Shown here: in pieces, positions 8,835 through 20,288 of the stretch
Position numbering within the stretch: the stretch's first letter is position 1
How the letters are laid out: every line of letters begins with the position of its first letter
Source: Gordonia lacunae
Lineage (GTDB): Bacteria > Actinomycetota > Actinomycetes > Mycobacteriales > Mycobacteriaceae
Reading direction: 5' to 3'
Assembly (NCBI RefSeq): GCF_002149015.1
Contig: NZ_NGFO01000009.1
Coordinates: 50-64,049 of the forward strand
DNA: 64,000 nucleotides
Translations under genes and position numbers: made by a program
The notes under the pieces: model-generated
What the model saw: only the letters and a program-made list of their open reading frames with translations
Databases searched by the model: none
What the model was told of the DNA's origin: nothing

Positions 8835-8872
8835 GGCCGTGCCCACCGCCTCGCGAGGTGGTGGGCACGGCC
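8835..8872. terminator. Strong bidirectional terminator hairpin
   Basis: Arms GGCCGTGCCCACC and GGTGGGCACGGCC form a perfect 13-bp stem. The 12-nt loop contains a second palindrome, CCTCGCGAGG. It sits between the convergent DUF4395 and DUF1059 genes, as expected for a shared terminator. Confidence 0.8.
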
Positions 8873-8894
8873 GTTCGTCGTGGAAGTGGCCGGT

Positions 8895-9071
8895 TCAGTC
8901 GTCGGACTTCACCGAGCGGTCTGGAACCGTCATGGCCATCATCATGATCTCGGTCTCGGTGTAGTCGCGGCCGGGGTGCTCGGCCGCGAGGTGGGCCTGG
9001 ACAGCCGGGACGAAGTCGGTCTCGAGAGCCGTGATGGACTCGCCGCAGGGGCAACGCAGGTTATATGCCAT
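8895..9071 (-). CDS. DUF1059-family small protein
   Basis: 58 residues from ATG 9071: starts AYNLRCPCGESI and has a C-terminal His/Glu-rich helix (QAHLAAEHPGRDY), the DUF1059 pattern. The CxC and later histidines could bind a metal; function unknown. Alternative in-frame starts exist at 9080 (ATG) and 9101 (GTG, directly after the ppx stop), with no decisive ribosome site for any of them. It lies immediately downstream of ppx on the same strand and may be its last operon member. Confidence 0.7.
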   Translation of the reverse strand: MAYNLRCPCGESITALETDFVPAVQAHLAAEHPGRDYTETEIMMMAMTVPDRSVKSDD

Positions 9072-9101
9072 GTGTCGCATGGTAACCGGGGTACCGGGCA
9101 C

Positions 9102-10049
9102 TCAGTCGAGGATTCCCATCGCGATTCCGTCGAGGATGTCGTGTTCGCTCACGACCAGTTCGGTGATGCCGGCCCGTTCGGACAGCACTCGGGCGAGCTC
9201 GAGCGTCACCAGCGAGCCACCGCCGATCACATCGACGCGGCCGGGGTGCATCGGGCCCAGGGCCGCGCGATCGGCGCGTGTCATACCGATCAGGTTCCGG
9301 CAGACCCGATCGAGTTCGGGCAGCGAGATCGTCGACAGGTGGATCTTCTCGGAGTCGTAGTCGGGTAGGCCGGCGCCGATCGCGGCCAGGGTCGTCATCG
9401 TCCCGGCGACGCCGACCCACGTGCGGGCTTCCTCGACCGGCACCACGGCGAACGCCTCGGCAAGACGTGCGCGGGCGAACTCGGTCGCCTCGGCCAGTTC
9501 CCCCGGGGTCGGCGGGTCCGACGGCAACGCCCGCTCCGTCAGACGGACGCATCCGATGTCGGCCGAGTACGCCGCGCGCACACCGCCGGTGTCGCCGAGG
9601 ACCACCTCGGTCGACCCACCGCCGAGATCGGTCACCACGAACGGCCCGGCCGCCGAATCCAATTCGCCGACGGCGCCGCGGAACGACAGCCGCGCCTCCT
9701 CGTCGCCGGTGATGACCTCGGCGATCGCACCCGTGACCACGCAGCCGAGCAGATCGGCGGTCATGGCGAAGAACTCGTCGCGGTTGGCCGCGTCGCGGGT
9801 CGCGGACGTGGCGACCATCCGCACCTTCTCGACGCCGAGCGCCTCCATCGTGTCGACATAGTCGCTCAGGGCGACTCGCGTCCGCTCGATGGACTCCGGG
9901 GCGAACATCCCGGTCGCATCCACGCCGTATCCCAGTCGGACGACGCGCATCTCACGATGGAGGTCGACCAGACGCCCGTCGGGGCCCGACTCGGCCACGA
10001 GCAGACGGATCGAGTTGGTGCCGCAATCCACGGCGCCGACGACGCTCAT
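9102..10049 (-). CDS. ppx: Exopolyphosphatase / pppGpp phosphohydrolase, Ppx/GppA family
   Basis: 315 residues with the ASKHA ATPase fold: phosphate-1 motif VGAVDCGTNSIRLLVAE at the N-terminus and phosphate-2 motif VTDLGGGSTEVVLGD in the middle, plus ADIGCVRLTER. It corresponds to Ppx2 (Rv1026) in the eno-ftsB-DUF501-ppx locus. The family hydrolyses inorganic polyphosphate or pppGpp; this short actinobacterial form lacks the C-terminal HD-like extension of E. coli Ppx. The ATG at 10049 overlaps the DUF501 stop by 4 nt. The frame runs upstream through a low-complexity stretch that belongs to DUF501. Confidence 0.9.
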   Translation of the reverse strand: MSVVGAVDCGTNSIRLLVAESGPDGRLVDLHREMRVVRLGYGVDATGMFAPESIERTRVALSDYVDTMEALGVEKVRMVATSATRDAANRDEFFAMTADLLGCVVTGAIAEVITGDEEARLSFRGAVGELDSAAGPFVVTDLGGGSTEVVLGDTGGVRAAYSADIGCVRLTERALPSDPPTPGELAEATEFARARLAEAFAVVPVEEARTWVGVAGTMTTLAAIGAGLPDYDSEKIHLSTISLPELDRVCRNLIGMTRADRAALGPMHPGRVDVIGGGSLVTLELARVLSERAGITELVVSEHDILDGIAMGILD

Positions 10050-10600
10050 CCGCCGTTCCCCGTGGGCTCGGCCGGCTCGGCCGGCTCGGCCGGCTCGGGC
10101 CACTCTGCCGGGATCGCGGTGCCGCGCAACCCGTTCGCGGCCGCGAGCGCCACCGCCTCGTCGCCGAGGGGGTTGAGTCCGGGTCCCTTCGCCAGCGAAT
10201 GCGCGATCAGGACGTGGAGGCACTTCACCCGATCGGGCATGCCCCCGCCGGTGAAATCGGTTCCGAGGGGTTCGATCGCGTCGCGCTCGGCGAGGTAGTC
10301 CTCGTGCGCACGGCGATACGCGGCGGCGAGTTGCGGGTCGTCGTGCAGGCGCGCGGTCATCCCCTTCATCACCCCGGCCGACTCCTGACGACTGGCCTCA
10401 GCGGTCAGACGCGGATCGGTCAGGTAGTAGAGGGTCGGGAACGGGGTGCCGTCGGGCAGCCGGGGCGCCGTCTTGACCACGGCGGGCCTGCCATCGGGCG
10501 TGCGATAGCTGATCTCGAGGACCCCGCGTGGTTCGCGACCGAGCTGCGCTGCCACCGTCGCGAGGTCCTCCGCGGAGACGTTGTGGTCGGAGGTGCTCAC
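10046..10600 (-). CDS. DUF501 family protein (Rv1025-like)
   Basis: 184 residues. Conserved DUF501 segments are LGREPRGVLEISYRTPDG, FPTLYYLTDPRLTAEASR and MPDRVKCLHVLIAHSLAKG. The function is unknown, but the gene is nearly always between ftsB and ppx in actinobacteria. GTG start 10600 overlaps the ftsB stop (GTGA), and the stop overlaps the ppx start. The C-terminus contains a PAE repeat from a 9-bp tandem repeat near 10069-10100, which probably varies between strains. Confidence 0.85.
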   Translation of the reverse strand: MSTSDHNVSAEDLATVAAQLGREPRGVLEISYRTPDGRPAVVKTAPRLPDGTPFPTLYYLTDPRLTAEASRQESAGVMKGMTARLHDDPQLAAAYRRAHEDYLAERDAIEPLGTDFTGGGMPDRVKCLHVLIAHSLAKGPGLNPLGDEAVALAAANGLRGTAIPAEWPEPAEPAEPAEPTGNGG

Positions 10601-11268
10601 TGCGCGCCGGGCGGGGTCGACAAGGTGTCCCAGAGGTTTCCGTACCACGGGGCGCGGGCACGCTCCTCAGCACGTTCGGCGGCCTCGCGCCGCGCCTCGT
10701 CGGCGGGGAACAACATCACGAGCGGGATCTCTCCTGGTTTGACGAACTGCAGACGCGTCCGCGCCTGGGCCTCGATGTAGGCGGGATCGTTCTGCTCGTT
10801 GACCTTCTGCTGATAGTCCGCGACCTCGCGTCGCAACTGTTCGTTCGACGCGGTCAGCTGGCGGAATTCCGACCGCTGGCTGAAGTACGTCCGGAGCGGC
10901 ATCGCTAGGGTCAACGCCACGACGCACACCACGACGACCGTGATCACGAGCGTCGCGAGGCTCGCGGGAGTCATCTCGATTCCGCGCAGGCGTGCACCGA
11001 GTCCGCCGCGGGCGGGGCGGCGCCGGTTCCGCGGCGACCGTTCCCGCTCGACGCGAGGGGTGCCGGCATCCGTGTCGTCGGCGGTCGGCGGGGCAGGGTC
11101 GGTGTGAGCCTCCTGCTCGCCGGCCTCGACCACGTCGTCCGGTGTCACCGGCTGCGTCGGGCGAGCGTGCCGCCGCGTGCGACGGGCGCGTTCGCGTGAG
11201 CGCGCGTCTACCCGACGATCGCGCCCACGCTGACGCCCGTCACCGCGGTGACGTCGCTGCGAAGCCAT
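10597..11268 (-). CDS. ftsB: FtsB/DivIC-type septum formation initiator
   Basis: 223 residues. A long basic, disordered cytoplasmic region (about 1-95, rich in Arg) precedes one transmembrane helix (about 102-125, LATLVITVVVVCVVALTLAM). An extracytoplasmic coiled coil follows (RSEFRQLTASNEQLRREVAD), then the DivIC motif ARTRLQFVKPGEIPLV. FtsB links FtsQ and FtsL in the divisome. The extended basic N-terminus is usual in this order. It lies 12 nt downstream of eno. Confidence 0.88.
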   Translation of the reverse strand: MASQRRHRGDGRQRGRDRRVDARSRERARRTRRHARPTQPVTPDDVVEAGEQEAHTDPAPPTADDTDAGTPRVERERSPRNRRRPARGGLGARLRGIEMTPASLATLVITVVVVCVVALTLAMPLRTYFSQRSEFRQLTASNEQLRREVADYQQKVNEQNDPAYIEAQARTRLQFVKPGEIPLVMLFPADEARREAAERAEERARAPWYGNLWDTLSTPPGAQ

Positions 11269-11280
11269 GCAGACAGCTAA

Positions 11281-12681
<1,401 letters not shown>

Positions 12682-12748
12682 CTAGTGGCTGCGCCGAAGC
12701 CGCACGTGACAAGGTCGGCGCAACCGGCGCGACCGTTCCCGGCGGCGG

Positions 12749-13537
12749 TCAGAAGCGGACGTTGATCGAGTAGGCGTTGGCGTGATCGCGCACGTCCAGG
12801 ACATACGCCATCGAGTTGTTGTAGGTCCGCACGGCCTTCTCCCAGCCCTCCGGATTCGTCATGTCGTTGCCGGCGGAGACGCAGAGGTAGCGGGCCGCCG
12901 ACAGGGCGGCGTCGTCGATGTTGTCCGGGTCGGGAACGCCGTCACCGTTGGCGTCGACTCCGTAGCGCTTCCACGTCTCGGGGATGAACTGGAACGGCCC
13001 CATCGCGCGGTCGTGGGTGGGGTCCCCGTCGAGCTCGCCGCCGTCGGTGTCGCGGATCTCCATGTTCCCGCGGGTGCCGTCGAGTTTGGCGCCGCGGATG
13101 GGTGGGCTGACGTCTCCGTTGTCAGCCACCTCCGATCCCCGGTACCGGCCGTGTTTGCTCTCGACGCCGGCGATACCGGCGAGCGTAGTCCAGGCGATGC
13201 CGCACTCGGGGTGCTGCTGACGCTGGATCTCGGCGGCGTTGCCGTACGCCTGTAGCGAGATGATCGGGATACCGGTGGACTCCGAGATCGGCACCGCCCA
13301 GTCGTGCATCTTGGTCGCGGTCCGCCCGGGCGCGTTGATGTCGATGTAGGGCTGGGGTACGCCCGCCCCCGGCGGGATGCCCTCCGGGATGTCCGGCCTG
13401 CTCAGCGACGGCAGATCGATGCACCCGGCCAGCAGCACCGACGACGCGATCGCCACCGTCGAGGCGACGAGGCCGTTCTTCCACGAGATCGGCCGCCTCG
13501 ATTCCCGACGCGCCGCATCCCGGCCCTCCACACGCAT
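12749..13537 (-). CDS. lpqU: LpqU-like lipoprotein lytic murein transglycosylase
   Basis: 262 residues. A basic N-terminus, a hydrophobic helix and the lipobox SSVLLAGC mark a lipoprotein. The catalytic domain has TLAGIAGVESKHGRYRG, with the catalytic Glu in VESKHG, and RAMGPFQFIPETWKRYG and YNNSMAYVLDV, typical of the membrane-bound lytic transglycosylase (SLT_2/MltB-like) fold that cleaves peptidoglycan glycan strands. It occupies the position of lpqU (Rv1022), directly upstream of eno. The ATG at 13537 is chosen because the signal sequence then fits; the frame runs on upstream through a repeat array. Confidence 0.87.
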   Translation of the reverse strand: MRVEGRDAARRESRRPISWKNGLVASTVAIASSVLLAGCIDLPSLSRPDIPEGIPPGAGVPQPYIDINAPGRTATKMHDWAVPISESTGIPIISLQAYGNAAEIQRQQHPECGIAWTTLAGIAGVESKHGRYRGSEVADNGDVSPPIRGAKLDGTRGNMEIRDTDGGELDGDPTHDRAMGPFQFIPETWKRYGVDANGDGVPDPDNIDDAALSAARYLCVSAGNDMTNPEGWEKAVRTYNNSMAYVLDVRDHANAYSINVRF

Positions 13538-13675
13538 TCCTGCCTTGCTCCTGTCCCGGTCGGGGGTGGTTTCCCGGGCGGACCGCCCGAGGGGACCACG
13601 ATCGCACAGCCGATCGGGTCTCCCGAAGATCAACACACAGTCTGTTGGGTCAACTGATCGCGGCAGAGTTCGGTT

Positions 13676-13822
13676 CCCGGGCGCCGGGAGCGCAGCGAGC
13701 GGGCCCGATGACACCCGGGCGCCGGGAGCGGAGCGAGCGGGCCCGATCACACCCGGGCGCCGGGAGCGCAGCGAGCGGGCCCGATCACACCCGGGCGCCG
13801 GGAGCGCAGCGAGCGGGCCCGT
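13676..13822. repeat. Tandem array, four copies of a 38-bp unit
   Basis: The core GCGCCGGGAGCGCAGCGAGC recurs at 13681, 13719, 13757 and 13795, an exact 38-bp period; copy 2 has one base changed (GGAGCGGAGCGAGC). The array fills most of the 307-bp gap (13538-13844) between the FGE gene 3' end and the lytic transglycosylase start. The remainder of that gap holds only the transglycosylase upstream region. There are no spacers, so it is not a CRISPR array. Confidence 0.85.
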
Positions 13823-13844
13823 TGAGACGGACGCCGGGCGCCGG

Positions 13845-14770
<926 letters not shown>

Positions 14771-14774
<4 letters not shown>

Positions 14775-16693
14775 CCCGCCATGATGCCGCGATCCATCAG
14801 GGCACCGAGGATCAGCGACGCCAGCCGGTCGATGTCCGCGCCGGTGGTGTCGAATCGCAGATCGGGGTTCTCGGGACTCTCGTAGGGCGCGTCGATGCCG
14901 GTGAGTCCGCGCAGTTCGCCGCGGCGGGCACGTTCGTAGAGCCCCTTGGGGTCACGGCGTTCGCACTCGGTGACCGGCGTCGACACGTGGACCTCGATGA
15001 AGTCGAGGTCGGCGGCGCGGTGGAGTTCGCGGGCGATCTCCCGGTCGGAACGCAGCGGCGAGACCATGGACGCGATGGCGATGACCCCCGCGTCGGCGAA
15101 GAGTCGGGCGACGTGTCCGACGCGCCGGATGTTCTCCGCCCGGTCACCGGCCGAGAAGCCGAGATCGTCGGAGATCCCGTGCCGGATGTTGTCACCGTCG
15201 AGCAGATAGGCGACGCGCCCGCGGCTGACGACGGCCCGTTCGAGAGCGACGGCGACCGTGGACTTGCCCGACGCCGGCAGACCGGTGAGCCACACCGTGG
15301 CACCCCGCTGTTCGGTGTGCGCCCATCGTTCCGCTCGGGCCAGTGAACTCGGGTGCCACTTGATGTCGTTGCGGGTCGCCTTGCCGGGGACGACCTCTCG
15401 CGGTTCGAGGATCGTCCCCGCGCCGACAGTGTCGTTGGACGCCTCGTCGATGAGGATGAACGCGCCGGTGTCGCGGTTGCTCGCATAGGGGTCCGCAGGG
15501 ACCACCGACGATGTCCGCAGTGTGACGGTGCCGATGTCGTTGAGTACGAGTTCGCCTGGCGCGACGTGCTCGATGAGGGTGTCGGGGTCGAGGCGCCGCT
15601 CGAGCGATTGGACGGTCGCACGCACCGACGATGGGCCGTGCTTGAGCGCGACGCGGTCACCGGCACGCAGCGGGGAGTTCGACAGCCAGCACACGTGTGC
15701 GTCGATCTCCCGCGCGAGGACCGGCACATGCGCTCCCGGTGCGCCGCTGACGATGATGTCGCCGCGCCCGATGTCGATGTCGTCGGCGATCTGAATTCCC
15801 ACCGAGAGCGGCGCCACCGCAACGTCTCTCGCGGGGTCGAGGGTGTCCAGCGCGGACACGGTCGTCCGGCTGCCCGACGGCAGCACGACGATCTCGTCAC
15901 CGACACGCAGTGTTCCGGAGGCGAGCCGGCCGGTGTAGGTACGCCGGTTCGACTCGCTGGGACGCGACACCCACTGGATCGGGAGGCGCAGTTCCTCGGT
16001 CACCGGCGCGGGCGCGTGCAGCTCGACGTCCTCGAGATACTCCAGCAGGGTCGGCCCGGAGTACCACGGGGTGTTCGACGAGCGGTGCACGACGTTGTCC
16101 CCGTGCTTGGCGGCCACCGGGATCGCGGGGATCTCCCCGATCCCGAGTTGCACCGCGAGTTCGGCCAGCTCGGCGCGGATCTCGTCGAAACGGTGCTCCG
16201 AGTAGTCGACGAGGTCGATCTTGTTGACCGCCGCGATGACGTGCGGCACACCGACGAGTGTCGCAATCCGCGCGTGCCGGCGGGTCTGGCGGAGCAGCCC
16301 GTGCCGGGCGTCGACGAGCAGGATCGCGACGTGCGCGTTGGATGCCCCGGTGAACATGTTGCGGGTGTACCGCTCGTGTCCGGGTGTGTCGGCGAGGACG
16401 TAACTGCGTGTGGGCGTGGAGAAGAAGCGGTAGGCCACGTCGATCGTGATGCCCTGTTCCCGTTCGGCGCGGAGACCGTCGGAGAGGGCGGCCAGGTCGA
16501 CGTCACCGTCGCCGTCGGTGACCGCGGCGAGGTGGTCGGTCGGCAGACTGCCGGTGTCGTGCAGAATCCGGCCGATCAGCGTCGACTTGCCGTCGTCGAC
16601 GCTGCCCGCGGTGGCGATGCGCAGGAATTGCCGTGCGGCCGTACCGGTCTGGTCGCCACCGGGGACGACCGGTTGCGGAGAGGTGAGAGTCAT
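14771..16693 (-). CDS. cysNC: Bifunctional sulfate adenylyltransferase subunit 1 / adenylylsulfate kinase
   Basis: 640 residues. The N-terminal CysN GTPase (about 1-430) shows AGSVDDGKSTLIGR (G1), ADTPGHERYTRNM (G3) and AAVNKIDLVD (G4). The C-terminal APS kinase CysC (about 445-640) shows LTGLPASGKSTVAVALE. With CysD it makes APS from ATP and sulfate, and the fused kinase phosphorylates APS to PAPS, the sulfuryl donor. The ATG shares one base with the cysD stop (TGATG). It lies just downstream of a PAPS-using sulfotransferase gene, suggesting dedicated PAPS supply. No cysH or sulfite reductase is present in the window. Confidence 0.95.
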
Positions 16694-17682
16694 CAGAAAT
16701 ACCCTTCGCGCTTGCGGTCTTCCATGGCGGCACTGGAGGTGCGATCATCGGCGCGGGTTTCCCCGCGTTCGGAGACGGTGGATTCGCTGATCTCGGCGAT
16801 GATCTCCGAGATCGTGGTCGCCGTGGACCGGACGGCGCCGGTGATCGTGAGATCGCCGACCGTGCGGTACCGCACCCATTCGGTCCGGACCTCGTCGCCC
16901 TCGCGGGGGCGAGAATGTTCCGAGACCGAGAGCAGGATGCCGTCCCGGTCGAACACTTCGCGCTCGGCGGCGAAATAGATCGACGGGAGTTCGAGGTCCT
17001 CGAGCTCGATGTAGCGCCAGATGTCGGTCTCGGTCCAGTTCGACAGCGGGAACACGCGCACCGATTCCCCACGGCGGATCCGGCCGTTGTACAGCGACCA
17101 CGGCTCGGGCCGCTGCGCGCGGGGATCCCATTGGCCGAACTCGTCGCGGAAACTGAAGATGCGCTCCTTGGCGCGGGCGCGCTCCTCGTCGCGACGGGCA
17201 CCGCCGAACGCGGCGTCGAATCCACCCTTCTCGAGTGCGTCGAGCAGGGTCCGCGTCTGCAGGCGGTTCCGCGAACCCGACGGGTCGGTGGACTCGGCAA
17301 CTCGTCCCGAGTCGATGGACTCCTGGACCGAGGCGACGATGAGGTCGATGCCCTCGGGGTTCTCCGCGGTCGGCGCGACCCGACGGTCACGGAACTCGAT
17401 CACCTCGTCGAAATTGTGCCCGGTGTCGACGTGCATGATCGGGAAGGGCAACGGCGCGGGCCGAAAAGCCTTCTCGGCCAGACGGAGCAGGACGATGGAA
17501 TCTTTTCCGCCGGAGAACAGCAGCACCGGCCGTTCCAGTTCGGCGACGACCTCGCGGATGATGTGCACCGCCTCGGCCTCCAGCACCCGGATGGCGGTCA
17601 CATGGTCGAAGTCGCCGCCGTCGCCGGGATGGTCCCGGCCGGCGGGCGCCCGATCGAGCGAGCTCTCGTCTACAGCGGTCAC
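16693..17682 (-). CDS. cysD: Sulfate adenylyltransferase subunit 2
   Basis: 329 residues. The PP-loop ATP-pyrophosphatase motif [15 protein letters not shown] is near residue 70, with [37 protein letters not shown] and the C-terminal EDRKREGYF, the standard CysD ending. It forms the heterodimeric ATP sulfurylase with CysN. GTG 17682 overlaps the stf0 stop by 4 nt; a longer upstream frame is stf0 read out of frame. Confidence 0.95.
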   Translation of the reverse strand: MTAVDESSLDRAPAGRDHPGDGGDFDHVTAIRVLEAEAVHIIREVVAELERPVLLFSGGKDSIVLLRLAEKAFRPAPLPFPIMHVDTGHNFDEVIEFRDRRVAPTAENPEGIDLIVASVQESIDSGRVAESTDPSGSRNRLQTRTLLDALEKGGFDAAFGGARRDEERARAKERIFSFRDEFGQWDPRAQRPEPWSLYNGRIRRGESVRVFPLSNWTETDIWRYIELEDLELPSIYFAAEREVFDRDGILLSVSEHSRPREGDEVRTEWVRYRTVGDLTITGAVRSTATTISEIIAEISESTVSERGETRADDRTSSAAMEDRKREGYF

Positions 17683-18488
17683 AGTGGATATCCGTTCCGT
17701 TCGGCGTCGTCTCGATAGCGTCGGGCCCACTCCTTGGACCGCGAATTGGACTGTGGCTTCAGCGGTGGCGGGGGCGCCAGCTCCGGGTCCTGCCCGATCT
17801 TCTCCAGCACCCGCGCGGTCGCCTTCGTGGGATCGTTGACCAGGTCGCGGAACTCGATCTCCAGCGGTTCGATCCCCTCGGCGGCAAACCAGTCGCGCCA
17901 TTGTCGTTCCTGGTCGACGAGGATGCCGGCGAGGTGCGCGATACCGCGTGCGTGGTAGACCGCGTCGTCGTGCTCGTCGGTGTCCGAGCCATCGTGGCGC
18001 CACACGCGGGTCTGCACTGCGCGCCACATCGACACCGCCTGCGGCACAACATCATCGCGATACACGTGGACGTACAGCGGGTCGGTCCCGTCGAACAGCC
18101 ACCGGACGGCATCGCGCAGGGCACCCGAGGCGATGCGGCTGCGCGAGATCAGCAGCGGCGTCTGGTTCCACATCAACTTGCCACCCCACACCCCATTGGG
18201 GGTGCGTCCCGCGTCCCGGACGTCCGAGCGCCACGTCGCCGAATCGCGGGTGTCGACCACCCCGGGATCGAGTGGATCGAGGAGTTCGAGGATGGCGGGA
18301 TCGGCGACTCCGGCGAACCATTCACGCGGCTGCGGGGCCTGAGACGAGTCGGGAAAGTACTGGAAGAACTCCTCCGGACGACCCGCGACGCCGGTGGTGG
18401 CGAGAGATTCCACCAGCAGTGTGCTGCCGCTGCGCTGGCTCGCGCACACCAGATAGTTTGCCGGTCCCGATGAGGACGTCACTGACAT
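17679..18488 (-). CDS. stf0: Trehalose 2-sulfotransferase, Stf0 family
   Basis: 269 residues. The PAPS 5'-phosphosulfate loop [18 protein letters not shown] is followed by [46 protein letters not shown] and the ending RYRRDAER-like [13 protein letters not shown], all diagnostic of mycobacterial Stf0. Stf0 moves sulfate from PAPS to the 2-position of trehalose, the first step of sulfolipid synthesis in M. tuberculosis. It is coupled by GTGA overlap to cysD, which with cysNC makes PAPS. ATG 18488 is preferred over 18524 because a TAGACT element lies 8 nt upstream, fitting a leaderless transcript. The final product in this organism is unknown. Confidence 0.88.
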   Translation of the reverse strand: MSVTSSSGPANYLVCASQRSGSTLLVESLATTGVAGRPEEFFQYFPDSSQAPQPREWFAGVADPAILELLDPLDPGVVDTRDSATWRSDVRDAGRTPNGVWGGKLMWNQTPLLISRSRIASGALRDAVRWLFDGTDPLYVHVYRDDVVPQAVSMWRAVQTRVWRHDGSDTDEHDDAVYHARGIAHLAGILVDQERQWRDWFAAEGIEPLEIEFRDLVNDPTKATARVLEKIGQDPELAPPPPLKPQSNSRSKEWARRYRDDAERNGYPL

Positions 18489-18496
18489 GAACGATG

Positions 18497-18502
18497 AGTC
18501 TA
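18497..18502 (-). promoter_or_regulatory. Putative -10 element for a leaderless stf0 transcript
   Basis: TAGACT (TANNNT) lies 8 nt upstream of the stf0 ATG at 18488, so transcription would start at or next to the start codon. No ribosome site precedes the ATG. Leaderless mRNAs are common in mycobacteria and relatives. Confidence 0.4.
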
Positions 18503-18630
18503 GCGAGCCGAAAAACCACCGCAAGCTGGCCTTTTACGCGCATGAAGGTCGAAACCATTGACACCGGGACCGCGCTGTGCCGGGGGCGGACCGCGGTGTC
18601 CGAGATGAGGAGTTCTCGCGGGCGCGCCGC

Positions 18631-20037
18631 TCAGCGCTCGCCCGACGTGATCTCGCCGGCGAGTTCGCGCCGGGCACCCAGCGGACGCCGCGACGGCAAC
18701 GCCTCCTCCTTGCCCGCCACCTGCGCCGCCTTGGCGTGGAACGCATCCATGAACGCCTGCGCGATCGCCGTTCCGGTGGCGTCGTCGGGCAGTTCGTCAC
18801 CGGTGCGTGCACGCCAGTCCGCCAGCGCTCGCGCGAGATCGGAACGCACCCGGGCGTAGGACGGATCGTCGGCAACATTGTTGCGCTCATGAGGATCGGA
18901 ACGCAGGTCGTAGAGTTCGACGCGAGACCGATCCCGTTGCACGTCTTGCTGATCCAGAGATCGGGCGGACAAGCTGTCGGCGATGTCGAGCGGGAGGAGG
19001 AGCGCCGGTCGCGCCGCGTAGTTCTCGATGTAGCTGAAATCCTTGGTGCGCACGGCCCGGATCGGATCGAACGCATCGTGGTAGGTCTTCTCGGTGAACA
19101 CCTCGGTCCGGACGGTGACGTCCGTCGCCCCCGCGATCGCCGCGGCGTGCGAGTCACCGTCCACGGCCCCCGGGATGTCCAGACCCACCAGCTCCAGGAG
19201 TGTCGGTGTGAGGTCCACCCCGGAGAACAGGTCGTCGTACACCGTCGGTGCGATGCCGCGCCGGGCCGGCGGCCGCATGATCAGCGCCACCCCGGTGCCC
19301 TCGGCGTACAGCGTCGACTTGGCGCGCGGGAACGCCAGACCGTGGTCGGTGACGAACACGATCCAGGTGGAATCCTCGAGGCCGAGTTCGGCCACGGTGT
19401 CGAGTAACCGGCCCACGGCGGCGTCGGCCTTGGTGATCGAGCCGTGCAGGCCCGCCAGGTCGTCGCGGACATCCTCGGTGTCCGGCAGGAAGCCGGGTAC
19501 GGCGATCGTGCTGGTGTCGGCGGGTTTGTACTCGTCGGCCGGGTAGGGGCGATGCGTCTCGAAGAAGCCCGCGGTCAGAAAGAACGGCCGATCGTCGTGG
19601 GCATGACGCCGTAACCAGTCCTGAGACTGATCCACCACGTAGTCGCATCGCGAGTCCGACACGTCCACCGAGTCGAATCCGAGCCGGCCGGGGTCCGCAC
19701 TCTCGTGTTGCATGCCGAAGAGGGCTGAGCGGTAGCCGGCGTCGGCGAGAAGCGCCGGAAGCGTCTGCACATCCGGGAAGTACTCGAACCCGTGGTGGGC
19801 GAGGCCGACGAGCCCGTTGCCGTGCGGGTAGCGCCCGGTGAACAGGGAACCCCGGGCGGGCGAGCACAGTGGCGCCGTCGCGTGCGCGTCGGCGAACCGG
19901 ATACCCGACGCGGCGAGGTCGTCGAGAACGGGACTCTCGACGCCATCGGCGCCATAACACCGCAGATGGCGACCGAGATCGTGCCAGTGCACCAGGATCA
20001 CGTTGTCGCGGCGCGCGGCATCGGGTGAAGAGACCAT
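18631..20037 (-). CDS. Type I sulfatase (formylglycine-dependent)
   Basis: 468 residues, alkaline-phosphatase superfamily. The sulfatase signature APLCSPARGSLFTGR has the modifiable cysteine at C58. Other active-site elements are HWHDLGRH near the N-terminus, TAGFFETHRPYP and VFVTDHGLAFPRAKSTLY. There is no signal peptide, so it is predicted to be cytoplasmic, which suits in-cell activation by the FGE encoded downstream. The substrate is unknown; a sulfated carbohydrate or ester is likely from context. It lies 142 nt upstream of stf0 on the same strand. The ATG at 20037 is chosen over earlier in-frame codons because the sulfatase fold starts at once. Confidence 0.9.
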   Translation of the reverse strand: MVSSPDAARRDNVILVHWHDLGRHLRCYGADGVESPVLDDLAASGIRFADAHATAPLCSPARGSLFTGRYPHGNGLVGLAHHGFEYFPDVQTLPALLADAGYRSALFGMQHESADPGRLGFDSVDVSDSRCDYVVDQSQDWLRRHAHDDRPFFLTAGFFETHRPYPADEYKPADTSTIAVPGFLPDTEDVRDDLAGLHGSITKADAAVGRLLDTVAELGLEDSTWIVFVTDHGLAFPRAKSTLYAEGTGVALIMRPPARRGIAPTVYDDLFSGVDLTPTLLELVGLDIPGAVDGDSHAAAIAGATDVTVRTEVFTEKTYHDAFDPIRAVRTKDFSYIENYAARPALLLPLDIADSLSARSLDQQDVQRDRSRVELYDLRSDPHERNNVADDPSYARVRSDLARALADWRARTGDELPDDATGTAIAQAFMDAFHAKAAQVAGKEEALPSRRPLGARRELAGEITSGER

Positions 20038-20223
20038 CCGTCCATGATGACGCAGACGATTCCCGTCCCGGGCCCCACCCGCTCGGACCGATTCCGACAA
20101 TCCGCCCACCGCACAGCCAGCCGACATCAAATCAGTGTGCGCAAAAGTCCTGGCCGGGACCGATTCCGCGTGCTCCGGCGGCCGCATGAGCCCATATGCC
20201 CTATGCCGGATGCTCTTTCGGGT

Positions 20224-20256
20224 CTAACCTTCGGTGTGGTTAGGCTCAGCGAACCT
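20224..20256 (+). promoter_or_regulatory. IdeR/DtxR-like iron box upstream of efeUOB
   Basis: TTAGGCTCAGCGAACCT at 20240-20256 matches about 13 of 19 positions of the IdeR consensus (TWAGGTWAGSCTWACCTWA) in register. It overlaps an outer inverted repeat CTAACC/GGTTAG (20224-20229 and 20238-20243, 8-nt spacer). The site lies 33 nt upstream of the efeU start. The rest of the 251-bp gap from the sulfatase start shows nothing else clear. Confidence 0.6.
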
Positions 20257-20288
20257 GCGGCGCCGACAGCATCGGGAGGGATGGCTTC

